NCBI GenBank assembly: GCA_937927895.1
Contig: CALGKA010000039.1
Coordinates: forward strand, 30,697 to 94,696
Source: an uncultured Granulosicoccaceae bacterium
Lineage (GTDB): Bacteria > Pseudomonadota > Gammaproteobacteria > Granulosicoccales > Granulosicoccaceae
Length of the DNA: 64,000 bases
Direction of reading: 5' to 3'
The notes under the pieces were generated by a model, which made no database searches, was not told the DNA's origin, and saw only the letters and a list, made by a program, of their open reading frames with translations. Below, piece after piece: positions 44,156 to 54,163 of this stretch. The stretch's first letter is position 1. The number at the start of each line of letters is the position of its first letter. The position numbers and the translations under genes are program-made.

Positions 44156-45620
44156 GGCACCAGATTTTTTCGACACAAATATCATTGTTATTGGCGCTGG
44201 CTCCGGCGGTCTCATTGCTTCACTTATTGCCGCGGCGGTAAAAGCCAAAGTCACCCTGATAGAAAAACACAAGATGGGAGGCGACTGCCTGAACACTGGA
44301 TGCGTTCCATCAAAAGCACTTATAAAGAGCGCTAGATTTCTACATGATGTAAAGCACTCCTCTAAATATGGCATTAAGTCAGCAAGCGCTGAATTTGAAT
44401 TTTCCGATGTGATGGAACGTGTTCAAGATATAATCAAAAAAATTGAACCACATGATTCTATCGAAAGATTTACCAGCCTCGGCGTAGACTGCATCACCGG
44501 TAGCGCAAAAATTACCAGCCCATGGTCTGTTGAGGTAAATGGAAAAACCATAACGGCTAGAAACATCATACTGGCTACGGGAGCCAGACCTTTTATTCCT
44601 CCCATCGAAGGATTAGACCAAGTCACATGGTATAGCTCAGACAACATCTGGGAATTACGTGAACAACCAAAGCGACTAGTGGTATTGGGCGGCGGCCCCA
44701 TCGGTTGCGAAATGGCGCAAGCATTTACGCGCCTTGGCAGTGAAGTTACTCAAGTTGAAATGTCACCACGAATAATGATTCGCGAAGATGAAGAAATTTC
44801 CGCGATGGTGGAGGAACAGTTTACAGCCGATGGCGTTAACCTACTTACCAACACTAAAGCAATTGCCTGCAAAAAAGGCAGCGAACAAATACTCGTATGT
44901 GAAAAAGACGGTAAAACTATAGAGATTCCGTTCGACGCTATGCTTATAGCAATTGGACGAAAACCAAATGTTGAAGGATTCGGACTAGAAGAACTAGGCA
45001 TCACCTTGCGTAAAAACACCACCGTTGAAACAGATGACTTCTTACGTACCAATCACGAGAACATATTCGCAGTAGGAGACGTGACAGGCCCCTACCAATT
45101 CACTCACACCGCCTCACACCAAGCCTGGTTTGCAACCGTCAATAGCCTATTTGGTCAATTCAAAAAATTCAAAGCTGACTACTCGGTTATTCCGTGGGCA
45201 ACATTCACCGACCCTGAAGTAGCTCGCGTTGGCTTAAATGAACTAGACGCGAAACAAGAAAATATTCCATATGAAGTGACCACGTATGGAATAGATGATC
45301 TTGACCGAGCTATCGCTGACAGCGAAGATCGCGGTGTCGTAAAAGTATTAACCGTACCCGGAAAAGATAAAATTCTAGGTGTGACAATTGTTGCTGCTCA
45401 TGCAGGCGACCTATTACCTGAGTTTGTTATAGCAATGAAATACAAACTAGGATTAAAGAAAATTCTCGGCACTATACATACCTACCCGACCATGTCCGAA
45501 GCGAACAAGGGGGCCGCCGGTAACTGGCAACGTGAGCATGCACCGCAATTTGCACTTAAAGTTCTAGAACGTTACCACCGCTGGAGACGTGGCAAGAGCC
45601 CATCAAAAGCCGCTACGTAG
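44148..45620 (+). CDS. Mercuric reductase-like pyridine nucleotide-disulfide oxidoreductase
   Basis: A 490-residue FAD/NAD(P)-linked disulfide oxidoreductase. The FAD site is IIVIGAGSGGLIAS and the redox-active pair is in GGDCLNTGCVPSK. The NAD(P) Rossmann motif is VVLGGGPIGCEMAQAF, the second FAD motif is NIFAVGDVTG, and the C-terminal dimerisation domain has the catalytic His-Glu in HTYPTMSE. It lacks the N-terminal HMA domain and C-terminal Cys pair of true mercuric reductase, and the lipoyl-dehydrogenase gene context. The TTG start at 44148 gives a normal N-terminus; the ATG upstream would add 26 residues encoded inside the TVP38 gene. Confidence 0.88.
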   Translation: MDKAPDFFDTNIIVIGAGSGGLIASLIAAAVKAKVTLIEKHKMGGDCLNTGCVPSKALIKSARFLHDVKHSSKYGIKSASAEFEFSDVMERVQDIIKKIEPHDSIERFTSLGVDCITGSAKITSPWSVEVNGKTITARNIILATGARPFIPPIEGLDQVTWYSSDNIWELREQPKRLVVLGGGPIGCEMAQAFTRLGSEVTQVEMSPRIMIREDEEISAMVEEQFTADGVNLLTNTKAIACKKGSEQILVCEKDGKTIEIPFDAMLIAIGRKPNVEGFGLEELGITLRKNTTVETDDFLRTNHENIFAVGDVTGPYQFTHTASHQAWFATVNSLFGQFKKFKADYSVIPWATFTDPEVARVGLNELDAKQENIPYEVTTYGIDDLDRAIADSEDRGVVKVLTVPGKDKILGVTIVAAHAGDLLPEFVIAMKYKLGLKKILGTIHTYPTMSEANKGAAGNWQREHAPQFALKVLERYHRWRRGKSPSKAAT

Positions 45621-45659
45621 GCTCTATTAAGGAATAATAATCAGATAACAACAAAGGAC

Positions 45660-45698
45660 ATTTCAGCACTAGAAATCAATCATTTCTGGTGCTGAAAT
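45660..45698. terminator. Long hairpin at the end of the GGDEF-EAL gene
   Basis: Two 17-base arms (45660-45676 and 45682-45698, one mismatch) with a 5-base loop include the stop codon of the GGDEF-EAL gene. On the minus strand it is followed by a T-rich stretch (CCTTTGTTGTTA), which suits a terminator. Confidence 0.65.
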
Positions 45699-48428
45699 AT
45701 GATAACCCTGTACTAAATCAACACCTAGCTCGCGGAGCTTTTCAAGCACGGCCTCACTCTCTACCGACTCAGCTATAGTCTTCTTACCAAGTGTAATGGC
45801 AACATCATTGATTGATTTGACCATTGTATAGTGCACAGGGTCTTCAAGTATTGCTTTTATAAAAGTGCTATTTATTTTAACAAAACTGACTGGCAACTTT
45901 TTAAGATAGGTAAACGAGTCCAAGCCGCCACTAAAGTCATCAATCGCAAACTGACAACCTAATTTACCCAACTGCTCCATAAACCTTGAAACAATAGTGA
46001 GATTAGTACTTACTGCAGCCTCGCTAACTTCGAAACATAAAACTGATTTATCGATATCAGCCTTTTTTAATACTTGAATAAGATATTGTAAAAATTTCTC
46101 ATCGGCGATCGTCGCACCACTTAGGTTAATGCAGCATAATTCTAAACGATCTGTCACATGTGGCTGCCCACTCAACCAATCGAGAGTAGCTTCAATCACC
46201 GCCTTATCAAGCTTGACTGACAAACCATATCGCTCCGCAAGCGGTATCACCGCAGCCGGTTGCATTAACTCGCCTTCAGGCGAAGCCAGGCGCATTAAAA
46301 TTTCTATTTTAGAATTTTTGTCACCCGCACCATCAGTTGACGCTATTCTCTGCATAGCTAGTTTTACTCGGCGCTCTGCAATGGCGCTTTTTATAAACTC
46401 ATCCCAGTGCCGGTCCGCTTGTCGGTCTTTAATGTCATCGTCAGTGTCTTTATAGACCGCCACTCGATTGCGCCCACCGCTCTTGGCATCGTAACAAGCA
46501 GCGTCAGCAGCACCAAACAATGCAGAGCGTGTTTCCCAGCGCTCGTCGATTAACACTAGACCAATACTAGTACCAACAGAAAACGACTTGCCCTCCCAAT
46601 GAAATTGGAAGCTTTCTACTTCTGCCCTTAACTGAGTGGCGAGCCGCATAGCCTCTTCGAGTCCGACATCGTAGATAAGAAGCCCAAACTCATCACCGCC
46701 CAACCTCGCGAGCACATCACTCTTACGCACGAGCCCCGTAAACAACGTTGAAAGCTGCCTCAATAGTTCATCACCTGCAAGGTGGCCGGCAGTGTCATTG
46801 ACACGCTTGAAATTATCCAGATCAATAAAGCAGAGAGCTTGTTTAGCCGAAGCAGATACTTCTATTGCCTCATTACAGCGCTGTTCAAATTCACGCCGAT
46901 TGACTAAACCTGTCAGTGAATCATGACTCGCATGGTAAGCCACAATGCTTGCACTGTGATGCTGTGCGGTATAGTCCCAGCCAATGCCTCGATAACCAAT
47001 AAAGGTATCGTCTGTATCAAATACCGGCACGCCCGACAATCTTACTACGCGCTTTTCGCCATCCTGTCGAAGCCATTGGTATTCGCGATTTCGAAACGGC
47101 AAATGTTTCTTAAGATCTACCATTAACACCTTCCACTCTGGTACGTCATCAGCGTGTACATGTTCATTAACAAGTTTTTCAAGCGGCACATTGATAATAC
47201 GATCAGTAGCTACCCCAAGAAACCCTTTTGTCTCCATGGACACATGCGTCATCCTTTGTTGATTATCCATCTCCCAAAAGAAATCCCCAGCTGCAGAGAC
47301 ACAATCCAGTAACTTAGCATTAGTTAATTCAAGTTCACTTTGTCGCTCCGCAGCAGGCTGCAGAGATACTAATAGATGCGTGTTCCCCGACCATGATACC
47401 GTACTAATACAAGCCGAAAACCGTTGGTTTTGCCGTTCAACACGAGCACTGACAAACTGATCAATGCTATCTTGTTCTCGAAGCATCGCCTCAACACTTG
47501 CACGCTCTCTATCGCTAAACCAACCTTCTATCGATAGATATTTTTGGTTTGACGTTCTATCAAGCAAGCTTTGCGCAGCAGCATTCACCTGTACCGGTAC
47601 CCATGCATCACAAACAATCATAGGCTGCTTGATATTTTTAAAAAATTCGTCGTCTGTGGAAAGCTGAGGCGCTGCAAGCTCGGCAGTTGTATTGCGTCGG
47701 TGTCCGGATCGTTTTTCCACGAATGCTTGCGACTCAGCATTTACCACTTCGGGATCATTCGCCACAACCCTTACCGGCAAACAATAAACTGCCTGCACTT
47801 CACTGCCATTCCAACGAATAGCATTTGATTGCAAACTAAACTCTAATTCAGTGCCATCAGCATGAGTTGACTTTATAGTTCTTTTTTCGTTGTCAGAACT
47901 ATTGGACACCAGTGTCCTTATTTCTGCAGCGCTGGGTGAGGAACCTGCACTACCCAAAAGCTCAAGCCACGCCGAATTGACATAAATAAGTTCGTAGTTA
48001 CGATGTATAAGCAACCCAAACGGTGATTGATTTATAACATTTCTGAGCTGCAGCTCATCACCAAGTAACAACTGGTAGCTTCGATGTAGCTCTTCTAGAC
48101 TGACAACAAATATTTCAATACCACAGATTTGTCCTTCACGATTTAACAAAGGACTTCGGACGAAAAAACGCCCTGCGGTGCGCTTGCTTAAAATTTCTCC
48201 GGCAGTGATTTCGGTAGTGCCTGTCTCCAAGACTCGACGCTCGGCCGCATGAACCAGCGCCGCGCTCCGATCAGATAAAAAATCATAATCACTTTGCCCG
48301 ACTAGTTGCGTCGGCGAGGCGAGCTGTAACGATTGGGCATAGCCAAGCGTGCACGCACGATAGTTTAACTGTGCGTCTTTTAGAGCAGTATTGCGGGGTT
48401 TCCCGATTCCAGCGAGGTGTGCTGCCAT
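45669..48428 (-). CDS. PAS-GGDEF-EAL cyclic-di-GMP signalling protein
   Basis: A 919-residue protein with several PAS-like sensor domains (about 1-490; no membrane segment). The GGDEF diguanylate cyclase domain (about 505-670) has intact RLGGDEFGLLIYD. The EAL phosphodiesterase domain (about 690-919) has EILMRL in place of EAL, then CINLSGATI, FEVSEAAV, AIDDFSGGLDSF, VKINSTF and AESVE, so most metal and catalytic residues are present. Either or both activities may exist. It would raise or lower c-di-GMP, which commonly controls EPS, motility and surface life, and the EPS locus lies 4 kb away. Confidence 0.9.
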   Translation of the reverse strand: MAAHLAGIGKPRNTALKDAQLNYRACTLGYAQSLQLASPTQLVGQSDYDFLSDRSAALVHAAERRVLETGTTEITAGEILSKRTAGRFFVRSPLLNREGQICGIEIFVVSLEELHRSYQLLLGDELQLRNVINQSPFGLLIHRNYELIYVNSAWLELLGSAGSSPSAAEIRTLVSNSSDNEKRTIKSTHADGTELEFSLQSNAIRWNGSEVQAVYCLPVRVVANDPEVVNAESQAFVEKRSGHRRNTTAELAAPQLSTDDEFFKNIKQPMIVCDAWVPVQVNAAAQSLLDRTSNQKYLSIEGWFSDRERASVEAMLREQDSIDQFVSARVERQNQRFSACISTVSWSGNTHLLVSLQPAAERQSELELTNAKLLDCVSAAGDFFWEMDNQQRMTHVSMETKGFLGVATDRIINVPLEKLVNEHVHADDVPEWKVLMVDLKKHLPFRNREYQWLRQDGEKRVVRLSGVPVFDTDDTFIGYRGIGWDYTAQHHSASIVAYHASHDSLTGLVNRREFEQRCNEAIEVSASAKQALCFIDLDNFKRVNDTAGHLAGDELLRQLSTLFTGLVRKSDVLARLGGDEFGLLIYDVGLEEAMRLATQLRAEVESFQFHWEGKSFSVGTSIGLVLIDERWETRSALFGAADAACYDAKSGGRNRVAVYKDTDDDIKDRQADRHWDEFIKSAIAERRVKLAMQRIASTDGAGDKNSKIEILMRLASPEGELMQPAAVIPLAERYGLSVKLDKAVIEATLDWLSGQPHVTDRLELCCINLSGATIADEKFLQYLIQVLKKADIDKSVLCFEVSEAAVSTNLTIVSRFMEQLGKLGCQFAIDDFSGGLDSFTYLKKLPVSFVKINSTFIKAILEDPVHYTMVKSINDVAITLGKKTIAESVESEAVLEKLRELGVDLVQGYHISAPEMIDF

Positions 48429-48761
48429 TCGGCCTGATCTATCAAAGGTGAGAAGTCACGGAAATTTTGAGCCACTCATGACTGGTGGTCAAACTTCCAC
48501 ATCACCAGACTATGTCATTAACTGCAGAAAATATCCGTGCACGCATCAACAAGATGCGCGCGAAGTGAACATAATTGACGGACCCGCGAACAAGCTGACA
48601 AACCTCTGAAAAGAGTTTAAATTCAAATACTTGTAAGGATAAAGCTGTAAGTTTTGAGCGCAAGAACCCCAGAACCCCCAAAATACACCGTACAAGATGG
48701 ATTCGATTAAGGTAAGGCAAACAACTACATCGTGACAAAACTAGATTGCCTTACAAAAAGC
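48429..48761. other. 333-bp intergenic region with repeats
   Basis: No gene is supported. It contains an AGAACCCC tandem pair (about 48664-48679) and a 9-bp inverted repeat (GTAAGGCAA at 48712-48720 and TTGCCTTAC at 48746-48754), which may end the MarR transcript. The left part should carry the promoter of the GGDEF-EAL gene. Confidence 0.45.
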
Positions 48762-49208
48762 TTAGGAAAGCCACCCGTCTACCGACTTTTCAATCCGCAC
48801 CAGGCTGTTGTAAAAGCTTTGCTTCTCATCGTTGCTCAAAGATGACAACAATTCAGCTTTGTGCTCTTCCATCATTGAATCGACACGCTGATGTATCTCA
48901 CGGCCTTTTTCAGTAAGGCTGAGACGCACGTTTCTCGACTGCCCATCGGCACCATCGTACCTAAGCAACTCATTGGCCTGCATGGTTTTTACCGTCCTAC
49001 TAATCTGACCTTTATCCATGCCAATGTTGCCACGAATGTCAGCTTGGCTCATCGCACCAGATGAAGACAGCAGTGAAATAATTCTCCACTCAGGCAATCT
49101 TAAGTTTGCCCTCGCCTGCACAGCTTGACCAATCTGACGACTTATCTTCACGTTCACTACATTCAGCTTAACGCTGATTAATGAGTGAAGTTCACCGTCG
49201 TCTTCCAT
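48762..49208 (-). CDS. MarR-family transcriptional regulator
   Basis: A 148-residue MarR/winged-helix regulator. The DNA-binding wing region is RLPEWRIISLLSSSGAMSQADIRGNIGMDKGQISRTVKTMQANELL, followed by LSLTEKGREIHQRV and the dimerisation helices. It should be a dimeric repressor responding to a small phenolic or similar ligand, possibly acting on the adjacent SDR gene upstream. The ATG at 49208 is chosen; the longer frame begins with TTG at 49247 without a ribosome site. Confidence 0.9.
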   Translation of the reverse strand: MEDDGELHSLISVKLNVVNVKISRQIGQAVQARANLRLPEWRIISLLSSSGAMSQADIRGNIGMDKGQISRTVKTMQANELLRYDGADGQSRNVRLSLTEKGREIHQRVDSMMEEHKAELLSSLSNDEKQSFYNSLVRIEKSVDGWLS

Positions 49209-49342
49209 ACCTTTTCCATCCTGTTCCAATTGATCACATCCTAGCAAAATAACTTTTCAGAAGGCACTATTAATTGGCAGAACTTTGTTACATAAAGTCA
49301 CAAGCGCACTAACCAGTGGAGTTGCTTTCCATAAGCGACTAA

Positions 49343-50083
49343 CTAACGCCCACCACTGACATTAATAAATGCACCAGTTGTATAAGAAGCATTGTCCGAT
49401 ACTAGCCACATAATTGCGTTAGCAACTTCATCTGCAGTACCACCGCGCTGCATGGGCACAGCTCCTTTGACTCTATCCACACGCCCTGGCTCTCCACCAC
49501 TAGCATGAATTTCGGTGTATATGACACCAGGCCTTACAGCATTAACTCGTATACCACAGTCTGCAACTTCTGATGCCAAGCCGACAGTTAAGCTATCTAT
49601 AGCGCCCTTACTGGCTGCATAGTCAACGTACTCACGGGGCGCTCCTAAGGTTGAAGCAATTGAAGATACATTCACTATGCTACCACCTGCTCCACCATTA
49701 TTAATTGACATAAGCTTCACCGCTTCTCTGGCACATAGTAACGAACCAACAACGTTAATACCTAACACTCTATTAAATCTTTCTGCAGTCATATCTTGAA
49801 GTGTCGATTGCTGTTCCAGTACACCAGCGTTATTGATCAATGCCGTTACTTGACCCACCTCTGCGGCTGCGTTAAACAGACGTAAAACGTGTTCCTCCTG
49901 GCTTATATCGGCTGCTACTCCTACTGCAACACCGCCATCAGCTTTTATTTTTTCTACGACACTCGAAGCCGCTTTTTTATTGCTGTGATAATTAACTACC
50001 ACTGCATAACCTTTTTTCGCCGCCATTACAGCTGTGGCTGCACCAATTCCACGGCTAGCGCCGGTGATGATCATTACACTCAT
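49343..50083 (-). CDS. SDR-family NAD(P)-dependent oxidoreductase
   Basis: A 246-residue classical short-chain dehydrogenase/reductase. The nucleotide motif is TGASRGIGAA, with NNAGVLEQ, the catalytic serine region VNVSSIAS and YxxxK in YVDYAASKGAID. The substrate is not predictable; 3-oxoacyl-ACP reductase-like or glucose-1-dehydrogenase-like roles are both consistent. It is between a MarR regulator and icmF, all on the same strand. Its upstream region contains a phased repeat array, listed separately. Confidence 0.88.
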   Translation of the reverse strand: MSVMIITGASRGIGAATAVMAAKKGYAVVVNYHSNKKAASSVVEKIKADGGVAVGVAADISQEEHVLRLFNAAAEVGQVTALINNAGVLEQQSTLQDMTAERFNRVLGINVVGSLLCAREAVKLMSINNGGAGGSIVNVSSIASTLGAPREYVDYAASKGAIDSLTVGLASEVADCGIRVNAVRPGVIYTEIHASGGEPGRVDRVKGAVPMQRGGTADEVANAIMWLVSDNASYTTGAFINVSGGR

Positions 50084-50140
50084 CCGAACATCACTGTACG
50101 CACCAAGGCTATTAAAACTCCTTTACAAATTTTTGCTGCC

Positions 50141-50189
50141 GTGAACACTATGTGAATAAACCACGAAAGATGTGAACAACATGTGAACA
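50141..50189. repeat. Helically phased GTGAACA repeats upstream of the SDR gene
   Basis: GTGAACA or GTGAATA starts at 50141, 50152, 50172 and 50183, with spacings of 11, 20 and 11 bp. The last copy overlaps a 14-bp palindrome (CACACTTAAGTGTG, 50188-50201). The cluster lies 58-106 bp upstream of the SDR start and after the icmF stop, as an operator with direct-repeat half-sites would. Confidence 0.55.
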
Positions 50190-50233
50190 CACTTAAGTGT
50201 GGTTGTGGGATCAACATAAGGATGTAGGCCATA

Positions 50234-53200
50234 TTACATATTGCGCCGATACTCGCCACCAACTTCAAACAGCGCATCAGTGATTTGTCCAAGTGAACAA
50301 TATTGCACCGCATCAATCAGCTCCCTAAAAACATTACCGTTTGCAATCGCGACTGATCGCAATCGCTCAAGTGCAGCAGCAGATTCTTGCGAATTGGCAC
50401 TCTTGAATGCCTCGAGCCTTGTTATCTGGCTTTCTTTTTCTTCAGTGGTGGAACGCGCTAACTCAATAGAATGCTCTTCAATTTCAGCATCAGTGTTGGT
50501 GAAAGTGTTGACTCCCACAATAGGCAATGAACCGTCGTGCTTACGATGCTCGTACAGCATTGACTCCTCTTGAATTTTGCCGCGTTGGTATCCTGTTTCC
50601 ATAGCACCGAGTACACCGCCACGCTCTGATATTCGCTCAAACTCCTGCAACACTGCCTCCTCTACAAGATCGGTGAGCTCTTCAATAACAAAGCTACCTT
50701 GACTCGGGTTCTCACACTTGGCCAAACCCCACTCACGATTAATGATCAATTGAATTGCAATCGCTCGACGCACAGACTCTTCCGTCGGGGTAGTAACTGC
50801 TTCATCGTATGCGTTGGTGTGCAACGAGTTGCAGTTGTCATAAACCGCTATCAGCGCCTGCAAAGTGGTTCTAATATCGTTGAAGGCCATTTCCTGCGCA
50901 TGCAACGAACGACCAGAAGTTTGAATATGATACTTAAGCTTTTGACTACGTTCTGAAGCGCCATACTTTTGTTTCATGGTCACCGCCCATATGCGCCTGG
51001 CAACGCGCCCCATCACTGTGTATTCGGGATCCATTCCGTTACTAAAGAAAAAGGACAGGTTCGCTGCAAAATCATCAATCTTCATGCCCCTAGCAAGATA
51101 CGATTCTACATAAGTAAACCCATTAGCAAGCGTAAACGCCAATTGACTGATCGGATTAGCACCTGCCTCTGCTATGTGATAACCCGATATAGAAACTGAA
51201 TAGAAGTTTCGAACGTTGTTCTCTACGAAATACTCTTGAATATCTGCCATCACTTTAAGACTGAACTCGGTCGAAAATATGCATGTGTTCTGGCCTTGAT
51301 CTTCCTTGAGTATGTCAGCCTGCACTGTGCCGCGAACGTTGGCGAGTGTCCAGCGTGTTATTTCAGCACGTTGTTGATCATTGGGAGCGTTGCCATTTTC
51401 TACAGTAAACTTTCTTATCTGCTGACGAAATGCTGTATTAAAATAAAACGCAAGAATAGTAGGTGCAGGGCCGTTGATAGTCATAGATACCGATGTATTT
51501 GGATCACATAGATCAAAGCCATCATAGAGCGCTTCCATATCTTCAACGGTGGCGATCGATACACCAGAGTTGCCGACCTTACCGTATATATCTGGCCGTC
51601 TATCGGGATCATTGCCATACAAAGTCACGGAATCAAAAGCGGTGGATAATCGTTTCGCTGCGGCATGCTCTGAAAGCGCTTTGAATCTTGCATTTGTACG
51701 AAACGGATCCCCCTCACCTGCGAACATTCGGGTTGGGTCTTCACCTTCTCTTTTGAATGGAAATACACCAGCAGTATACGGAAAATAACCAGGCAAATTT
51801 TCAAGCTTAAGCCACTTTAAAAGATCACCATTATCGGAAAACTTCGGAAGGTAAACTTTGCGAATTATGTTACCGCTTAAAGTCTCGTGGGTCAGTTCAG
51901 TGACAATTTTATGATCACGAACGTGCACTTCAAACGTTGGTTCCGCGTACTGTTTAGACAAAGCTGGCCATTCATTCAAAAGCACCTCACAACCAGGATC
52001 AAGTGCCTGCTCACGAGCCTCTATCAGAGGCGACAAGTCATTATTTCCCTCAGTAATAGTGCTGGCTTCAAGCATCATTTGCTGAACAGCGATAAGTTGT
52101 TGGCGCTCACGAACTATAGTTGCTTGCAATTTTACTTGATGATGATAATCGCGAACTGTTTCTGCAATTTCCGCTAGGTACCGGATACGGCTTGAAGGCA
52201 ATATTACTGAGCTTTCAGTTGAATGGCGGGTCTCTGCAACATCTAAAAGACCACCTTGTGAGGCTAAACCCTTGTTGATCAGTTGGGTTAGAACTTCCTT
52301 ATACAAAGAACTTACACCATCATCGTTAAATCGTGCTGCCATGGTGCCGAACACAGGCATAGAACCGGGCTCTACTGCAAACGCCTCTCGATTGCGCTGC
52401 ACTTGCTTGCATACATCACGCAATGCGTCAGCAGCACCTTTTCTATCAAACTTATTGATCGCGACTACATCTGCAAAGTCTAGCATGTCAATTTTTTCTA
52501 ACTGACTTGCGGCACCAAATTCTGGTGTCATAACATATAGCGATACATCACAGTGCGATACTATGCCTGCATCGCCTTGTCCTATACCTGGTGTCTCTAT
52601 GATAATCAGATCAAAGCCTGCGAGCTTGGCAGCGGCGATCATGTCTGGAAGCTCTGGTGGCACATCACCACCGGCATCGCGTGTAGCAATAGAGCGCATA
52701 AATATATTCCGATGATCAATCGCATTCATACGAATACGATCCCCCAATAACGCACCGCCTGTTTTTCTCCGGGTGGGGTCAATAGCGAGTACGGCAATTT
52801 TTAGCTCGTCACGATGATCTAACCTAAACCGCCTAATTACTTCATCTGTCAAAGATGATTTACCAGAACCACCCGTACCTGTTATTCCAAGAACAGGCAC
52901 CGAGGCACAAGCGGCCGCTTGTGCGTGCATTTCGGCTTTTAGTTTTTCCGGGTAAGTGTTGTTTTCTAACGCTGTTAGCACCGGTGCTAAGTAGGTGTAA
53001 TGCTCAGCCGAAAACTTAGAAATATCAAAGCCCGCGTTTTCACCCGGATCAAATCTGCAACGCTGCAGCATGTCATCGATCATGCCTTGCAATCCGATCT
53101 TTTGGCCGTCTTCCGGTGAATAAATACGAGCGACACCATACTGATGGAGCTCATTTATTTCATCAGCAACTATAACCCCACCGCCACCACCAAAAATTTG

Positions 53201-53506
53201 TATATGCGCGGCACCTATTTCACGCAGCATATCAACCATATATTTGAAATACTCAACATGGCCGCCTTGATAGGAGCTAATTGCTATTCCCTGAACATCT
53301 TCGTGGATGGCCGCAGTCACAATCTCTGCTACCGAGCGATTGTGACCCAGGTGAATGACTTCCGCACCGGCGCTTTGCAAAATCCTACGCATGATGTTGA
53401 TCGACGCATCATGCCCATCAAATAGACTAGATGCAGTGACAAACCGCACCATAGCGGTTGGATCAGCATGCTTTATAGGCACTACGTTATCAGCAGGTGT
53501 AGTCAT
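50234..53506 (-). CDS. icmF: Fused isobutyryl-CoA mutase IcmF
   Basis: A 1090-residue fused acyl-CoA mutase. Residues about 1-150 are the cobalamin-binding domain ([17 protein letters not shown]). A MeaI-type GTPase chaperone domain follows (about 170-420), with P-loop [17 protein letters not shown] and [10 protein letters not shown]. The C-terminal TIM-barrel mutase domain (about 550-1090) has [24 protein letters not shown]. This order is that of IcmF, which interconverts isobutyryl-CoA and n-butyryl-CoA using adenosylcobalamin; the separate methylmalonyl-CoA mutase has a different layout. Related pivalyl-CoA mutase is an alternative. The adjacent thiolase, acyl-CoA dehydrogenase and LiuR-like regulator fit branched-chain acyl-CoA breakdown. 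Confidence 0.94.
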   Translation of the reverse strand: MTTPADNVVPIKHADPTAMVRFVTASSLFDGHDASINIMRRILQSAGAEVIHLGHNRSVAEIVTAAIHEDVQGIAISSYQGGHVEYFKYMVDMLREIGAAHIQIFGGGGGVIVADEINELHQYGVARIYSPEDGQKIGLQGMIDDMLQRCRFDPGENAGFDISKFSAEHYTYLAPVLTALENNTYPEKLKAEMHAQAAACASVPVLGITGTGGSGKSSLTDEVIRRFRLDHRDELKIAVLAIDPTRRKTGGALLGDRIRMNAIDHRNIFMRSIATRDAGGDVPPELPDMIAAAKLAGFDLIIIETPGIGQGDAGIVSHCDVSLYVMTPEFGAASQLEKIDMLDFADVVAINKFDRKGAADALRDVCKQVQRNREAFAVEPGSMPVFGTMAARFNDDGVSSLYKEVLTQLINKGLASQGGLLDVAETRHSTESSVILPSSRIRYLAEIAETVRDYHHQVKLQATIVRERQQLIAVQQMMLEASTITEGNNDLSPLIEAREQALDPGCEVLLNEWPALSKQYAEPTFEVHVRDHKIVTELTHETLSGNIIRKVYLPKFSDNGDLLKWLKLENLPGYFPYTAGVFPFKREGEDPTRMFAGEGDPFRTNARFKALSEHAAAKRLSTAFDSVTLYGNDPDRRPDIYGKVGNSGVSIATVEDMEALYDGFDLCDPNTSVSMTINGPAPTILAFYFNTAFRQQIRKFTVENGNAPNDQQRAEITRWTLANVRGTVQADILKEDQGQNTCIFSTEFSLKVMADIQEYFVENNVRNFYSVSISGYHIAEAGANPISQLAFTLANGFTYVESYLARGMKIDDFAANLSFFFSNGMDPEYTVMGRVARRIWAVTMKQKYGASERSQKLKYHIQTSGRSLHAQEMAFNDIRTTLQALIAVYDNCNSLHTNAYDEAVTTPTEESVRRAIAIQLIINREWGLAKCENPSQGSFVIEELTDLVEEAVLQEFERISERGGVLGAMETGYQRGKIQEESMLYEHRKHDGSLPIVGVNTFTNTDAEIEEHSIELARSTTEEKESQITRLEAFKSANSQESAAALERLRSVAIANGNVFRELIDAVQYCSLGQITDALFEVGGEYRRNM

Positions 53507-53606
53507 TGGGACCCCTTAACCTTAAAATGTAAGAATCTACAGAGTTAAACACAGCCCTCATTCGTTAGCGCTCACCGCGCTGTGTTCCACAATTTTAGAT
53601 TAGTGT

Positions 53607-53634
53607 ATATTGACGTTTACGTAAACGTCAATAT
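53607..53634. promoter_or_regulatory. Perfect 28-bp palindromic operator between icmF and merR
   Basis: The 28 bases are perfectly symmetric around 53620/53621, with core TGACGTTTACGTAAACGTCA. It lies 51 bp ahead of the MerR start and about 100 bp ahead of icmF on the other strand. MerR-type regulators such as LiuR bind such sites, so autoregulation and control of icmF are likely. Confidence 0.85.
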
Positions 53635-53685
53635 GAGTAAAAAACAGCTATACTCATAACCCTGCAACCTCATGACTAAAGGATC

Positions 53686-54090
53686 ATGCAAGACACATAC
53701 ACTATTTCAGAACTTGGCCGGGAATTTGGAATCACTACTCGCGCCATCCGATTCTACGAAGATAAAAACCTACTCAGCCCAACCCGTGACGGCCAACGGC
53801 GCATCTACTCGCGCGCTGATCGCACCAGGTTAAAGCTCTTGCTACGCGGCAAAAGACTAGGCTGGGGCTTGGAACAAATCAGAAGTGTGCTAAATATGTA
53901 TGAAACCGGCCATGAAGGTGAACTCCAACAAATTGAGTACACCTGCAAAAAGGTTGAAGAAAGACGCCAACAGCTTCTGCAGCAGCAACAAGACATAAAA
54001 GCAGCTTTACTAGATCTTGACAGTATCCAGTCGCGATGCGAAGCATACAAAAACAAACTGGAAAACGATCACAAAAGTAAGCGTGCCTGA
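53686..54090 (+). CDS. LiuR-like MerR-family regulator of acyl-CoA catabolism
   Basis: A 134-residue MerR-family regulator. The N-terminal winged helix is YTISELGREFGITTRAIRFYEDKNLLSPTRDGQRRIYSRADRTRLKLLLRGKRLGW, followed by a long coiled-coil helix for dimerisation. The GITTRAIRFYED signature and the neighbouring branched-chain acyl-CoA genes fit the LiuR/PcoR group, which controls leucine and isovalerate degradation. It is divergent from icmF and followed by thiolase and acyl-CoA dehydrogenase genes. Confidence 0.88.
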   Translation: MQDTYTISELGREFGITTRAIRFYEDKNLLSPTRDGQRRIYSRADRTRLKLLLRGKRLGWGLEQIRSVLNMYETGHEGELQQIEYTCKKVEERRQQLLQQQQDIKAALLDLDSIQSRCEAYKNKLENDHKSKRA

Positions 54091-54163
54091 TCACTCAAAG
54101 CTAGCAACTAATGTAATCAACACAATTTAATCCTATCAAGTTGTAGATTTAAGAGAGCCTCAA

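Noticed and set aside
48391..48738. Short frames on both strands between the GGDEF-EAL and MarR genes
   Set aside because: Low-complexity, no motifs, and one overlaps the start of the GGDEF-EAL gene.
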